A DNA stretch of 64,000 bases from contig NZ_CP024081.1 in assembly GCF_003033885.1 (NCBI RefSeq), positions 4,714,388-4,778,387 on the forward strand. Reading direction: 5' to 3'. The position numbers were made by a program, and so were the translations under genes. Source of the DNA: Pseudomonas rhizophila (GTDB lineage: Bacteria; Pseudomonadota; Gammaproteobacteria; Pseudomonadales; Pseudomonadaceae). Under the pieces are notes generated by a model. It saw only the letters and a program-made list of their open reading frames with translations, was not told the origin of the DNA and did no database searches. Below, piece by piece: positions 53,362-61,462 of the stretch. Position 1 is the stretch's first letter. The number at the start of each line of letters is the position of its first letter.

Positions 53362-55398
53362 ATGTCCAGCGACCCCTTGCTGCAGCCTTACAAGATCAAA
53401 CACCTGACACTCAGAAACCGGATCATGACCACCTCCCATGAGCCCGCTTACCCCGTCGATGGCATGCCGAAGGACCTGTACCGGGCGTATCACGTTGAAC
53501 GGGCAAAGGCCGGCGTGGCGTTGACCATGACCGCAGGTTCCGCTGCCGTTTCCCGTGACAGCCCGCCGGTGTTCAACAACGTGCTGGCGTACAAGGATGA
53601 GGTGGTCAAATGGATGAAGGACCTGACCGACGAGTGCCATGAACATGGCGCCGCGGTGATGATTCAACTGACCCACCTGGGACGGCGTACACGCTGGGAC
53701 AAGGCCGACTGGCTCCCGGTCGTATCGCCCTCTCATCGCCGCGAAGCGTCCCACCGGGCCTTTCCGAAGAAACTGGAAGACTGGGACATCGACCGGATCA
53801 TTGAGGACTACGTGGATGCCGCCGAACGCATGAAGGCCGCAGGCCTTGATGGATTGGAGTTACAGGCGTACGGGCACCTCATGGATCAATTCTGGTCGCC
53901 GCTGACCAACGACCTCGACGGCCCCTACGGCGGCTCGCTGGAAAACCGCTTGCGCTTCACTTTTGATGTGCTGCGTGGCATCCGCCAGCGCTGCGGCGAG
54001 GACTTCCTGCTGGGAGTGCGCTACACCGGCGATGAAAACCTGCCGGGCGGCTTCGGTGCCAAAGACGGCATCCAGATTTCCCACATGCTCAAGGACAGCG
54101 GGCTGGTGGATTTTCTCAACGTCGTTCGCGGTCACATCGATACCGATGCGGGCCTCACCGATGTGATTCCGATCCAAGGCATGCGTAACTCGCCGCACCT
54201 GGATTTTGCCGGCGAGATCCGCTCGGCCACCGGTTTCCCGACGTTCCATGCGGCCAAGATCCCGGACGTGGCCACGGCACGCCACGCCATCGCCTCGGGC
54301 AAGGTGGACATGATCGGCATGACGCGGGCGCACATGACCGATCCACACATCGTGCGCAAAATTATCGAAAAACGCGAAGAAGACATCCGCCCCTGCGTCG
54401 GCGCCAACTACTGCCTGGACCGTATCTATCAGGGTGGCGCCGCGTATTGCATCCACAACGCCGCCACCGGGCGCGAAACCACCATGCCCCACGAGATCCC
54501 CAAGGCACCCACCAAGCGCAAGGTGGTGGTGATCGGTACCGGCCCGGCGGGCCTGGAGGCAGCGCGGGTCGCCGGCGAGCGCGGCCACGACGTCACGGTG
54601 TTCGAGGTGGCTGACCAACCCGGCGGCCAGATCCGCTTGACCGCGCAGAGCGAACGGCGTCGCGAGATGATCAGCATCATCGATTGGCGCATGGCGCAAT
54701 GCGAACGCTTGGGCGTGAAGTTCCATTTCAACACTTGGGCCGAAGCCGAGACCGTCATCGCCGAGGAACCGGACGTGGTGATCGTCGCCACAGGCGGCTT
54801 GCCGCACACCGAGGTGCTCAAGCAGGGCAATGAACTGGTGGTGTCGACCTGGGACATCATTTCCGGCGACGTCAAGCCTGGCAAGAACGTGCTGATCTTC
54901 GACGACGCCGGCGACCACGCGGCGCTACAGGCTGCCGAAATCATCGCCAACAGCGGCGCACAACTGGAGATCGTCACGCCGGACCGGTCGTTTGCGCCGG
55001 AGGTGATGGCGATGAACCTGGTGCCTTACATGCGCAGCCTGCAGGACCTGAACGTCACCTTCACGGTCACCTATCGCGTCGACTCCGTAGAGACGCGCGA
55101 CGGTCAGCTGGTGGCCAGCTTCGGCAGCGATTATGGCCAAGTGCACAAGCAGCGCGTGGTCGATCAGGTGGTGATCAACCACGGCACCCTGCCCCTGGAC
55201 GATCTGTACTTCGACCTGCGCCCGCATTCGAGCAACAACGGTGCGGTTGAACAGCACGATCTGATCGCCGGGAAAACCCAAAATATCGTGACCAACCCCG
55301 AGGGTCGTTTCCAACTGTTCCGGATCGGCGACGCGGTGTCGGCACGTAATACCCACGCCGCTATCTACGATGCACTGCGGCTGGTGAAAGACGTCTGA
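53362..55398 (+). CDS. TMADH-like iron-sulfur flavoprotein, dimethylglycine/N-methylproline demethylase type
   Basis: A 678-aa flavoenzyme. Residues 1-340 are an OYE/TMADH-type FMN barrel (LQPYKIKHLTLRNRI, GLELQAYGHLMDQFWSPLTN). An iron-sulfur binding segment follows, then an FAD/NAD-binding half (KVVVIGTGPAGLEAARVAG). The Cys pattern is Cys345, Cys351 and Cys363, with Ala348 where TMADH has its second cluster Cys. It resembles the DgcA and N-methylproline (stachydrine) demethylase group that removes methyl groups from N-methylated glycine or proline. The neighbouring betaine-binding protein and ProC-like gene favour a proline-betaine or related role (inference). It is followed by a strong terminator. 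Confidence 0.85.
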   Translation: MSSDPLLQPYKIKHLTLRNRIMTTSHEPAYPVDGMPKDLYRAYHVERAKAGVALTMTAGSAAVSRDSPPVFNNVLAYKDEVVKWMKDLTDECHEHGAAVMIQLTHLGRRTRWDKADWLPVVSPSHRREASHRAFPKKLEDWDIDRIIEDYVDAAERMKAAGLDGLELQAYGHLMDQFWSPLTNDLDGPYGGSLENRLRFTFDVLRGIRQRCGEDFLLGVRYTGDENLPGGFGAKDGIQISHMLKDSGLVDFLNVVRGHIDTDAGLTDVIPIQGMRNSPHLDFAGEIRSATGFPTFHAAKIPDVATARHAIASGKVDMIGMTRAHMTDPHIVRKIIEKREEDIRPCVGANYCLDRIYQGGAAYCIHNAATGRETTMPHEIPKAPTKRKVVVIGTGPAGLEAARVAGERGHDVTVFEVADQPGGQIRLTAQSERRREMISIIDWRMAQCERLGVKFHFNTWAEAETVIAEEPDVVIVATGGLPHTEVLKQGNELVVSTWDIISGDVKPGKNVLIFDDAGDHAALQAAEIIANSGAQLEIVTPDRSFAPEVMAMNLVPYMRSLQDLNVTFTVTYRVDSVETRDGQLVASFGSDYGQVHKQRVVDQVVINHGTLPLDDLYFDLRPHSSNNGAVEQHDLIAGKTQNIVTNPEGRFQLFRIGDAVSARNTHAAIYDALRLVKDV

Positions 55399-55404
55399 AG
55401 GTCA

Positions 55405-55436
55405 TGCCCCTGACCCCATGAGTCAGGGGCATTTTT
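55405..55436 (+). terminator. Strong rho-independent terminator after the demethylase gene
   Basis: TGCCCCTGAC (55405-55414) pairs with GTCAGGGGCA (55422-55431) around a seven-base loop, followed by TTTTT (55432-55436). It starts 6 bases after the stop codon. Confidence 0.92.
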
Positions 55437-55461
55437 GAGACTTAACATTGACTTTCACCCC

Positions 55462-55617
55462 GTGCGAGCCTGCTGGCGATAGCGGTGGTTCAGCTACATG
55501 GATGCCGGATGTGCTGTTGTCATCGCGAGCCGGCTCGCTCCCACAGGGGGTCTGTGTTGGACATGAATTTTAGATCGACTGAAGATTGAATGTGGGAGTG
55601 AGCCTGCTCGCGATACG
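55462..55617. repeat. Cluster of three REP copies
   Basis: Three copies of the GTGGGAGCGAGC family: a degenerate one near 55462-55486, an inverted one ending CGGCTCGCTCCCACA near 55545, and a forward one starting TGTGGGAGTGAGCCTGCTCG at 55591. Confidence 0.78.
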
Positions 55618-55653
55618 GTGGTAACTGCTACCCCAGCAACCGATACACACACG

Positions 55654-55682
55654 AGCCCCGATCGCGCAGGGGCTGCGTTTTT
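55654..55682 (+). terminator. Hairpin with T tract at the 3' end of the ProC-like gene
   Basis: AGCCCC (55654-55659) pairs with GGGGCT (55669-55674); TTTTT follows on the plus strand and reaches the stop codon of the convergent ProC-like gene. It can back up the demethylase terminator and may also form on the minus strand. Confidence 0.55.
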
Positions 55683-56467
55683 CAGGTTTGAAGCCCCTGA
55701 CGAGCAACCGCTGCACCTGCCTGCAACGCCCTGCCCACCTGCTCCTCGAAGTGCCCATCGATCATCGCTTGCAAGGCGGCAGCCGTCACCCCACGGTAGG
55801 CCACCAGGGCGTCGATCATGTGTTGGGCATCGTGACTGGCCAACAACTGGCTGCTGCTTACCACCACATTTTTCGCGGCGAGTTGAGCGATGTCGCAAGG
55901 AATGCCGGCAGCCATCGCCTGATTGGCCAGCGTCGTCATCAACAAAGCAGGGAAAGCCGGGCCCGTACCCGAGAGCGCCGAGAGGTAATCGATGAAGTCT
56001 TCTTGCTGCACCTCTGCCGCCGTGCCTACACACTCGAACAAGCGCTGCACGAGGCTTTTCGTCGTTGCCGCTACCTCTGCAAAGCAATACCAAGGCGTAA
56101 AGGACTGCCCGATCTCCACCGCCGCATTGGGCATCGCCCGCACCACTGCCGCAGCCGAGGTCTGTGCAGCAATTGTCTGTGCGCCAATCCCAGCCATCAG
56201 GGAAATAACGATTTTACCCGTCGCGTTGATGTTCAGGCTGGCGAAATGCTCGGGGCGAACGGCGATGATCACGACGTCGCTGCGATCCACCAGGTCCTGG
56301 TTGTCCGCGACCAGGCAAGCACCTTGCTGAGCCAACGGGTGGTTTCCTGAACGATTGGAAATGACCAGGTTTGCCGCCGACAACAGTCCCTTCGCCAGCA
56401 CCGCCTTGGCAATCGACCCGCCCAGCCAGCCGGTACCGCCAATGATCCCCACGGTCTCATTGATCAT
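55682..56467 (-). CDS. Pyrroline-5-carboxylate reductase-family protein
   Basis: A 261-aa ProC-like enzyme. The N-terminal NAD(P)-binding loop GIIGGTGWLGGSIAKAVL differs slightly from the usual GxGxxG spacing, and the C-terminal part has the conserved ALSGTGPAFPALLM region with later helices. Housekeeping ProC makes proline from pyrroline-5-carboxylate; this copy is probably a paralogue with a catabolic role, because it overlaps the upstream TetR gene by 11 bases and neighbours the demethylase gene. A cyclic imine reduction is the expected reaction type. Substrate not proved. Confidence 0.8.
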   Translation of the reverse strand: MINETVGIIGGTGWLGGSIAKAVLAKGLLSAANLVISNRSGNHPLAQQGACLVADNQDLVDRSDVVIIAVRPEHFASLNINATGKIVISLMAGIGAQTIAAQTSAAAVVRAMPNAAVEIGQSFTPWYCFAEVAATTKSLVQRLFECVGTAAEVQQEDFIDYLSALSGTGPAFPALLMTTLANQAMAAGIPCDIAQLAAKNVVVSSSQLLASHDAQHMIDALVAYRGVTAAALQAMIDGHFEEQVGRALQAGAAVARQGLQT

Positions 56468-57161
56468 CGGTGCTGCCTTCGAAAGTGTCGGTCAAGGGAA
56501 CAAAGATCCCAGGCTCCTTTTCGGCATAGCCGAACTTCCCATAGAAGCGATCCAGCTCGCGCTGCTTGGGGACTTTGCCGGTGAAAATACTCACGTAATG
56601 CGGAATGCGCTGGAAGCGCACAGTGATCAGCTCACTCGTATTCATGGTGATATAGCCGATCTGCGTCAGATAAATCGTTCGGGCCCGGGTATCAGCGCCT
56701 TGGCTGTCATAACCGAAGCGCTTGAACATGCTCGCCAGAGCATTCATCCGCTGCTCGTCTACGGCAGCGACCTCTTGAGCCACTTCAGCGGACTGTAGCG
56801 CCCAACTGCGCACGGCAAACTCGAACTGCGAGTCGAACAACTGCGGGTTGAGCCAGCACTCGAACACATTCAGGATCGCCTCGGAAATGCTTTCGGCATA
56901 ACTTTCGCTTTGCCTGATCAAGCCCCCGGTATTGGTCTCCCGCCACCGAGACAACAAAGCCGCCAGCAACTGCTCGCGGTCCTCGAAGAACCAGTAGAAG
57001 CTGGTGCGTGACAAGCCCAGGCGCTTGGCCAGCGGCATGACCCGAACAGCATCGATGCCCGACTCCTTCAGAGCCTCGTAGGCCGCTTCCAGCCACCCCT
57101 CCGGCGAACCCCGCCAGCCTGCGTCTTGAGCCTTGCCACGTGCTTTCCCTAACTGGGACAT
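56457..57161 (-). CDS. TetR-family regulator, first gene of the ProC-like operon
   Basis: A 234-aa TetR regulator. The helix-turn-helix lies near residues 40-62 (MPLAKRLGLSRTSFYWFFED), followed by a long C-terminal ligand domain. Its stop overlaps the start of the ProC-like gene (56457-56467), so both are made together. A perfect palindrome 47 bases upstream of its start is the likely operator, implying autorepression. Because one arm of this palindrome also occurs before the demethylase gene at 53362, it may control that gene too. Ligand unknown. Confidence 0.85.
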   Translation of the reverse strand: MSQLGKARGKAQDAGWRGSPEGWLEAAYEALKESGIDAVRVMPLAKRLGLSRTSFYWFFEDREQLLAALLSRWRETNTGGLIRQSESYAESISEAILNVFECWLNPQLFDSQFEFAVRSWALQSAEVAQEVAAVDEQRMNALASMFKRFGYDSQGADTRARTIYLTQIGYITMNTSELITVRFQRIPHYVSIFTGKVPKQRELDRFYGKFGYAEKEPGIFVPLTDTFEGSTDDQ

Positions 57162-57208
57162 CCCATGCCTCCTTCAAAATACATAAACCAATGTACCTCT
57201 ACGACCCT

Positions 57209-57232
57209 AAAATGTACATGTGAGTACATTTT
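57209..57232. promoter_or_regulatory. Perfect 9+9 palindrome, probable TetR operator
   Basis: AAAATGTAC (57209-57217) and GTACATTTT (57224-57232) are exact inverted repeats across a six-base spacer. A partial copy, AATGTAC, lies at 57190-57196. The position directly upstream of the TetR gene and the symmetry suit a TetR dimer or a pair of dimers. Confidence 0.75.
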
Positions 57233-57387
57233 GTTGACATGAACAGACATATGTCTTGAAGTCGACCATCAGCCTTATCGCCATCGTTTCTCGGTCACAC
57301 GAATTGCCTGAGCGGTATCTCTGGCAGGCAAAGCCTCCATTAGCATTTGTCCTATCCTTGCATTAACCACCCACCCGGAGAGTCGAA

Positions 57388-58059
57388 ATGCCCACCTGCG
57401 AATCCGCCCTCCTCCAAAGCTGGCACCACAACGCCCAATCCTGGATCGAAGCCATCCGCACCGGCACCCTCGAAAGCCGTATCAAGGTCACCAACCAGGC
57501 CATCATACTGGCGGTGCTAGGCCGTCAACCCGAGCGTGTGCTCGACCTGGGTTGCGGTGAGGGCTGGTTGTTGCGTGCCCTGACTGAACGAGGTATCGAG
57601 GTGGTGGGTGTAGATGGCGATGCGACGCTGGTTGAGGCCGCGCGGGCCGCCGGTTCTTCGCGGGTATATTTGGCCAGCTACGAAGAGCTGGCGCAGGCCA
57701 AGGTGGACATCGGCAGCGACTACAACGTGATCTGCGCCAACTTCGCTCTGCTGCATCAAGACATCGTCCCTTTGCTCGCAGCCATGAACGCCCTGCTCGC
57801 CCCTGGCGGTACGCTGGTGATTCAGACGCTGCACCCGTGGGTCATGGCAGCGGACGACTACCAGGATGGTTGGCGGGAAGAGACTTTCACCGGTTTCAAG
57901 GGACAGTGGCAACCCATGCCGTGGTACTTGCGAACCTTGTCCAGTTGGCTCAACGCACTGGACATGGCCGGCTTTCGTCTCGCCGGCCTACAGGAGCCAC
58001 AGCACCCGCAAAGTGCGATGCCGCAGTCGTTACTGTTAGTAGCCGAGCGGCGAGACTAA
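57388..58059 (+). CDS. Class I SAM-dependent methyltransferase
   Basis: A 223-aa methyltransferase. The SAM-binding motif I is VLDLGCGEGWLLRAL, motif post-I is VVGVDGD, and later NVICANFALLHQD and LLAPGGTLVIQTLHPW complete the Rossmann-like fold. GGAGAG lies before the ATG at 57388. It is a single gene with no hint from its neighbours; the substrate is a small molecule of unknown identity. The 226-bp gap before it holds the TetR operator. Confidence 0.87.
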   Translation: MPTCESALLQSWHHNAQSWIEAIRTGTLESRIKVTNQAIILAVLGRQPERVLDLGCGEGWLLRALTERGIEVVGVDGDATLVEAARAAGSSRVYLASYEELAQAKVDIGSDYNVICANFALLHQDIVPLLAAMNALLAPGGTLVIQTLHPWVMAADDYQDGWREETFTGFKGQWQPMPWYLRTLSSWLNALDMAGFRLAGLQEPQHPQSAMPQSLLLVAERRD

Positions 58060-58189
58060 GGGCGTTTGCTACGGGGCAGACTTCAACCGCACGCCACTCA
58101 TCAATAAACCTCAACAACACAAAAAAACTGCCGATACCCAAGGTAAGACCCCAGTGACTGGGTTTCAGGATTGAACGGCGGATCAGGTA

Positions 58190-58453
58190 ATGACAGAGAT
58201 TTATCTGCTGATAGCACACGGCACGGATCAGGGCGAAGCGTACGTCCTGGGTTGGTTCGATGACAGGACCAAAGCCAGGGAAGTGGCCGAGCAGAAAGAA
58301 TGGGAAGCCTACCGGGCGAGCCTGAAGGCGGAGCATCCATGGTCAACCCACAAACCCCTGGCGCCGGACCAGACCGACTATCGACGCTACTGGATCAAGA
58401 CCGTTTCGAAGTTTGATCAGGTGCCTGTTCCGAGGTCTTGGGCGGTTCATTGA
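58190..58453 (+). CDS. Small hypothetical protein
   Basis: An 87-aa protein (MTEIYLLIAHGTDQGEAY at the start), acidic and rich in Trp and Tyr, without signal peptide or membrane segment. TCAGG precedes the ATG. It reads like a real soluble protein, but the family is not recognised and its neighbours give no clue. Confidence 0.6.
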   Translation: MTEIYLLIAHGTDQGEAYVLGWFDDRTKAREVAEQKEWEAYRASLKAEHPWSTHKPLAPDQTDYRRYWIKTVSKFDQVPVPRSWAVH

Positions 58454-58533
58454 TCACTGCGGGTGAAATTCAACGAAACGAGCGTTGTCGAGGGTGGTCT
58501 AGAAAATTAAGCCCATCCGATGAGAGCATCATT

Positions 58534-58620
58534 ATGTTGAAATTTCTTGGCGGCACCGTAGGTATCATTTTCATAATCGGCCTGATCGTGGTCATCGCCC
58601 TGTTCAAGCTGGTCTTCTGA
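58534..58620 (+). CDS. 28-aa single-span membrane peptide
   Basis: The frame from ATG at 58534 encodes a 28-residue peptide: MLKFLGG, then about 15 hydrophobic residues (TVGIIFIIGLIVVIAL), then FKLVF. GAGAG lies 9 bases upstream. The balanced Lys residues at both ends suit a small inner-membrane protein. A longer frame to 58438 exists but overlaps the previous gene. No family is assigned; such peptides often modulate transporters or act in stress, which is speculation here. Confidence 0.5.
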   Translation: MLKFLGGTVGIIFIIGLIVVIALFKLVF

Positions 58621-58674
58621 CGGCGACAGTGTCGACCACAAGCCTGGGAACGCCGTTTCTCAAGGCGTGAAAAA

Positions 58675-58698
58675 AGCCCAATCTTTGCAGATTGGGCT
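58675..58698 (-). terminator. Terminator-like hairpin oriented to the minus strand
   Basis: AGCCCAATCT (58675-58684) pairs with AGATTGGGCT (58689-58698) around a four-base loop. Six A residues precede the stem on the plus strand, giving a T run after it on the minus strand; no T run follows on the plus strand. Confidence 0.7.
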
Positions 58699-58830
58699 GA
58701 ACCGCTCCGGGAATTCGCTAACGGGCAAATGCATAATAGCTCTTTGCCATTTATTTCACCCACCCCGCTTTCAATCGGGTGGTGTATTCACTACATTGAG
58801 TGCAACTCTGCTCTGTTGACACGGACTGTC

Positions 58831-60408
58831 ATGACTACCCTATCCTCGATCACTTCCGCCATTCCCCTCCAGACTCGCTCCGCTGTCGCGGCATCGCCTG
58901 CAACAGCGATAGACAGTGCTGATGTCTTCCCGGCTCGACCGTCGGCAATCGTCAGCCTGGGCAGCCCGGTGGTCGATGTTGAATCACAGACCTATACCCG
59001 CCTCGGGCAACTGCCTGGCCAGGAGAATGTTCGTGTTTGGGAAAAGGAAGGTCAGGACGCTATCACCAACATCATGGGAACCAACCCCAGATCGCTGTCG
59101 ATAGCCAACCGCTTTCACCGCCTGGGTGCGGTCTTGGTGGAGCAGTTCGCCAAGAATGGTTCGAGCATTTCCCAGTCAGTGCTCCATACCACCACGGACA
59201 GGGCTTACGACGTCGCCGGGATAAAATCCGAACAGACGCTACTGCACAATAAAGCCGACAACCTGATCAGTCTCAGCATCAAGACCGCCAGCGGCAAGAC
59301 GGTCACCTTCAGCCTGACAAGCCAGGACGATGGTCTTGGCGTCCAGGCTACCGTGAATGGTGGCCCGCTGAGCGAGGAGGAACTCAAGGCGATTGGCGCT
59401 CTGAGCAGTGCCTTTCAGGCGGCTGTCGACGGGTTGACCGCCGAGCCACCCAAGCTCGACCTGAGCAAGCTGACGCAGTTTGACTCCAGCGTATTGGCAT
59501 CCATTGACCTGAACGCCAAGCTTAAGGGCGTGGACGGTGAAGATCTGACCCTCGCCTTTAGCGCCGACAACCAACGCCGCACCACGCAAATGAGCGGTCC
59601 GGAGGGCAAACTGAACCTGAGCGTTGACCTGAAGAACAGCGCAATCCTGGGCGATGCCAAGCAACAGGCCAACGCACTGAACAGCTACCTTGCCCAGTTT
59701 GACCGAGTGCAGGAGCGTGGCAACGCCAAGGCGGCCCTGATGGAGATGTTCAAGGATGCGTTCAGCGCCATGAACAGCCACTACCCAGAGGGCATTACCC
59801 TACCTGACCGATTGACCCGTAATGCGGCGGACAAAGGCCTATTGACCGGACTGGCAGACTTCGAGGCGTCCATCACTCAGACTAACAAGGCGTCCAACCC
59901 GATGCACCTGTCTGAACTCGATAGCTTTGCCTATACCCTCTCGCAAAAGACTGTCGTCGCAGGCTCCATCATGCGTGACCGCAAGATCGATCAAACCCAG
60001 CAATCGAGTCTATCGGCCAGCTTTCACAAAAGCCTGAAGGGCGGGAAAGCACCTGCGCTGGGCAAAGATTACGAATCGCAGAACTATCTCTACGTACAAG
60101 TGAATGACAAGGCCAGCAGCTCGGCCAGCCTCGCCTACAAGGATGGCCGACTGACCAAAGCCTCCGTCACGCAACACGCCAGCCAGGACACACGGACACA
60201 GAAGTACGTCACGGGCAAACTGATTGAAGAGACCGTGGTGCCGAAGGAAGCTTCAGCCAGCCGCAGTCACTTGGTATTGCTGGAGTACGCCGCCAAGGAG
60301 AGCAAGAAATCCAAGGATGCGCAGGAGCAATCCTTACTCAAGGAAGCACTGGCTACCCTCCACAGTTCGGTGATGTTGCAGGAAAATCCTTTGGCGTTGA
60401 TGCGTTGA
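58831..60408 (+). CDS. Unrecognised 525-aa protein
   Basis: A 525-aa soluble, Ser/Ala/Lys-rich protein without a clear signal peptide. The N-terminus (MTTLSSITSAIPLQTRSAVA) is low-complexity, as in secreted effector or surface proteins; the middle has alternating polar beta-like stretches (NLISLSIKTASGKTVTFSLT, LTLAFSADNQRRTTQM) and the end is helical. The start is taken at ATG 58831; an upstream ATG at 58729 has a less likely lead. It converges on amiB and overlaps it by 56 bases. No domain is recognised and no function is claimed. Confidence 0.75.
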   Translation: MTTLSSITSAIPLQTRSAVAASPATAIDSADVFPARPSAIVSLGSPVVDVESQTYTRLGQLPGQENVRVWEKEGQDAITNIMGTNPRSLSIANRFHRLGAVLVEQFAKNGSSISQSVLHTTTDRAYDVAGIKSEQTLLHNKADNLISLSIKTASGKTVTFSLTSQDDGLGVQATVNGGPLSEEELKAIGALSSAFQAAVDGLTAEPPKLDLSKLTQFDSSVLASIDLNAKLKGVDGEDLTLAFSADNQRRTTQMSGPEGKLNLSVDLKNSAILGDAKQQANALNSYLAQFDRVQERGNAKAALMEMFKDAFSAMNSHYPEGITLPDRLTRNAADKGLLTGLADFEASITQTNKASNPMHLSELDSFAYTLSQKTVVAGSIMRDRKIDQTQQSSLSASFHKSLKGGKAPALGKDYESQNYLYVQVNDKASSSASLAYKDGRLTKASVTQHASQDTRTQKYVTGKLIEETVVPKEASASRSHLVLLEYAAKESKKSKDAQEQSLLKEALATLHSSVMLQENPLALMR

Positions 60409-61459
60409 ACACAGTGCTTTGCGCTGGAACAACCGTGAGCCGGTTTGATTCGACCGTCGCAGTCATCTGCATTGCCTGCGGATGAGCCAGCATACACTCA
60501 GCGATCGCAGGCTCCAGCTCAACCCGCACTCGCCTTGTCAGAGCCCGAGCACCAAAGCGTGGGTCATGCTTTCGGCACAGCCAGTCGCTTGCCGCAACGT
60601 CCAGGACCAGCGTACGACGATGCTGACCGAGACGTTGGTTGAGTTTGTTCAGTTCGATCTGCAACAACGCTTCCAGCCATTGGGTTTCGATGCGCTGGAA
60701 AACCAGGATGCGATCAATACGGTTTAGAAATTCCGGTTCGAACCACGCGTGCAGCGCTTGCTCCAACATAGCCTGCTCACCTTGTGGGGCGATGCCGAGC
60801 CAGCGCCGCCAGCCGCGTGAAAAACGTTCCCTGTAGGTGGTCGCTTGCCGGGCTCCAATGTTGCTGGTCATGAAGATCAGGCTATTGCGAAAATCCAGCG
60901 TTCGGCTACCGCCCGCCAAGGTCAGTTGGCCGTTCTCAAGAATGCCCAACAAGCTGCGCACCACTTCCTTGCTGGCCTTTTCCAGTTCATCGAACAGCAC
61001 GATGCCTGGGCGACTGTAGGTACCTTGAATCAATTCGCTATTGAACAGACTGACGCCCTCTTTACTCCCCACATAACCAGGTGGCGCTCCGGTGAGCGCC
61101 GCCGAGTAATGCTCCTGGGCCAGGGTGTGCATGTCGATGCGACAAAAAGCATCGGAGCGACCGTGTATGGCCAGTGCCAGCAGACGGACGATTTCGGTCT
61201 TGCCGACACCGGTCGGCCCCATGAACAGGTTCACCGTCAACGGCCTCTCACGTTCACCAATATCGACCTTAACCACGTTTAGCAACGCCTCGACCGCGCT
61301 CATGGCTTGTTCCTGGCCGACAATTCGACTGCGCAACAACGCCATGACCTGAGCGGGATTGAAGACGAAGCGTGAGGTCAACAAATCTGCTGCCGGTGAT
61401 GCGTTGGTCAGGCTAGGCTGTGGGTGGTTTGGGTCGATGCGATCATTCACGAAAGGCAT
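60353..61459 (-). CDS. amiB: AmiB-like ClpB-type AAA+ ATPase of the amidase operon
   Basis: A 368-aa AAA+ protein equal to the second ATPase domain of ClpA/ClpB. Walker A is GPTGVGKTE, Walker B IVLFDELEKA, sensor 1 IFMTSNIGA, and the arginine/sensor-2 region DPRFGARALTRRVR. There is no N-domain and no first AAA ring. In P. aeruginosa the amidase operon amiEBCRS encodes such a protein, AmiB, thought to act as a chaperone. Here its ATG lies 3 bases after the amiE stop, the same order. The amiC, amiR and amiS genes do not follow; a convergent gene of unknown function does. Confidence 0.9.
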   Translation of the reverse strand: MPFVNDRIDPNHPQPSLTNASPAADLLTSRFVFNPAQVMALLRSRIVGQEQAMSAVEALLNVVKVDIGERERPLTVNLFMGPTGVGKTEIVRLLALAIHGRSDAFCRIDMHTLAQEHYSAALTGAPPGYVGSKEGVSLFNSELIQGTYSRPGIVLFDELEKASKEVVRSLLGILENGQLTLAGGSRTLDFRNSLIFMTSNIGARQATTYRERFSRGWRRWLGIAPQGEQAMLEQALHAWFEPEFLNRIDRILVFQRIETQWLEALLQIELNKLNQRLGQHRRTLVLDVAASDWLCRKHDPRFGARALTRRVRVELEPAIAECMLAHPQAMQMTATVESNRLTVVPAQSTVFNASTPKDFPATSPNCGG

Positions 61460-61462
61460 GGT

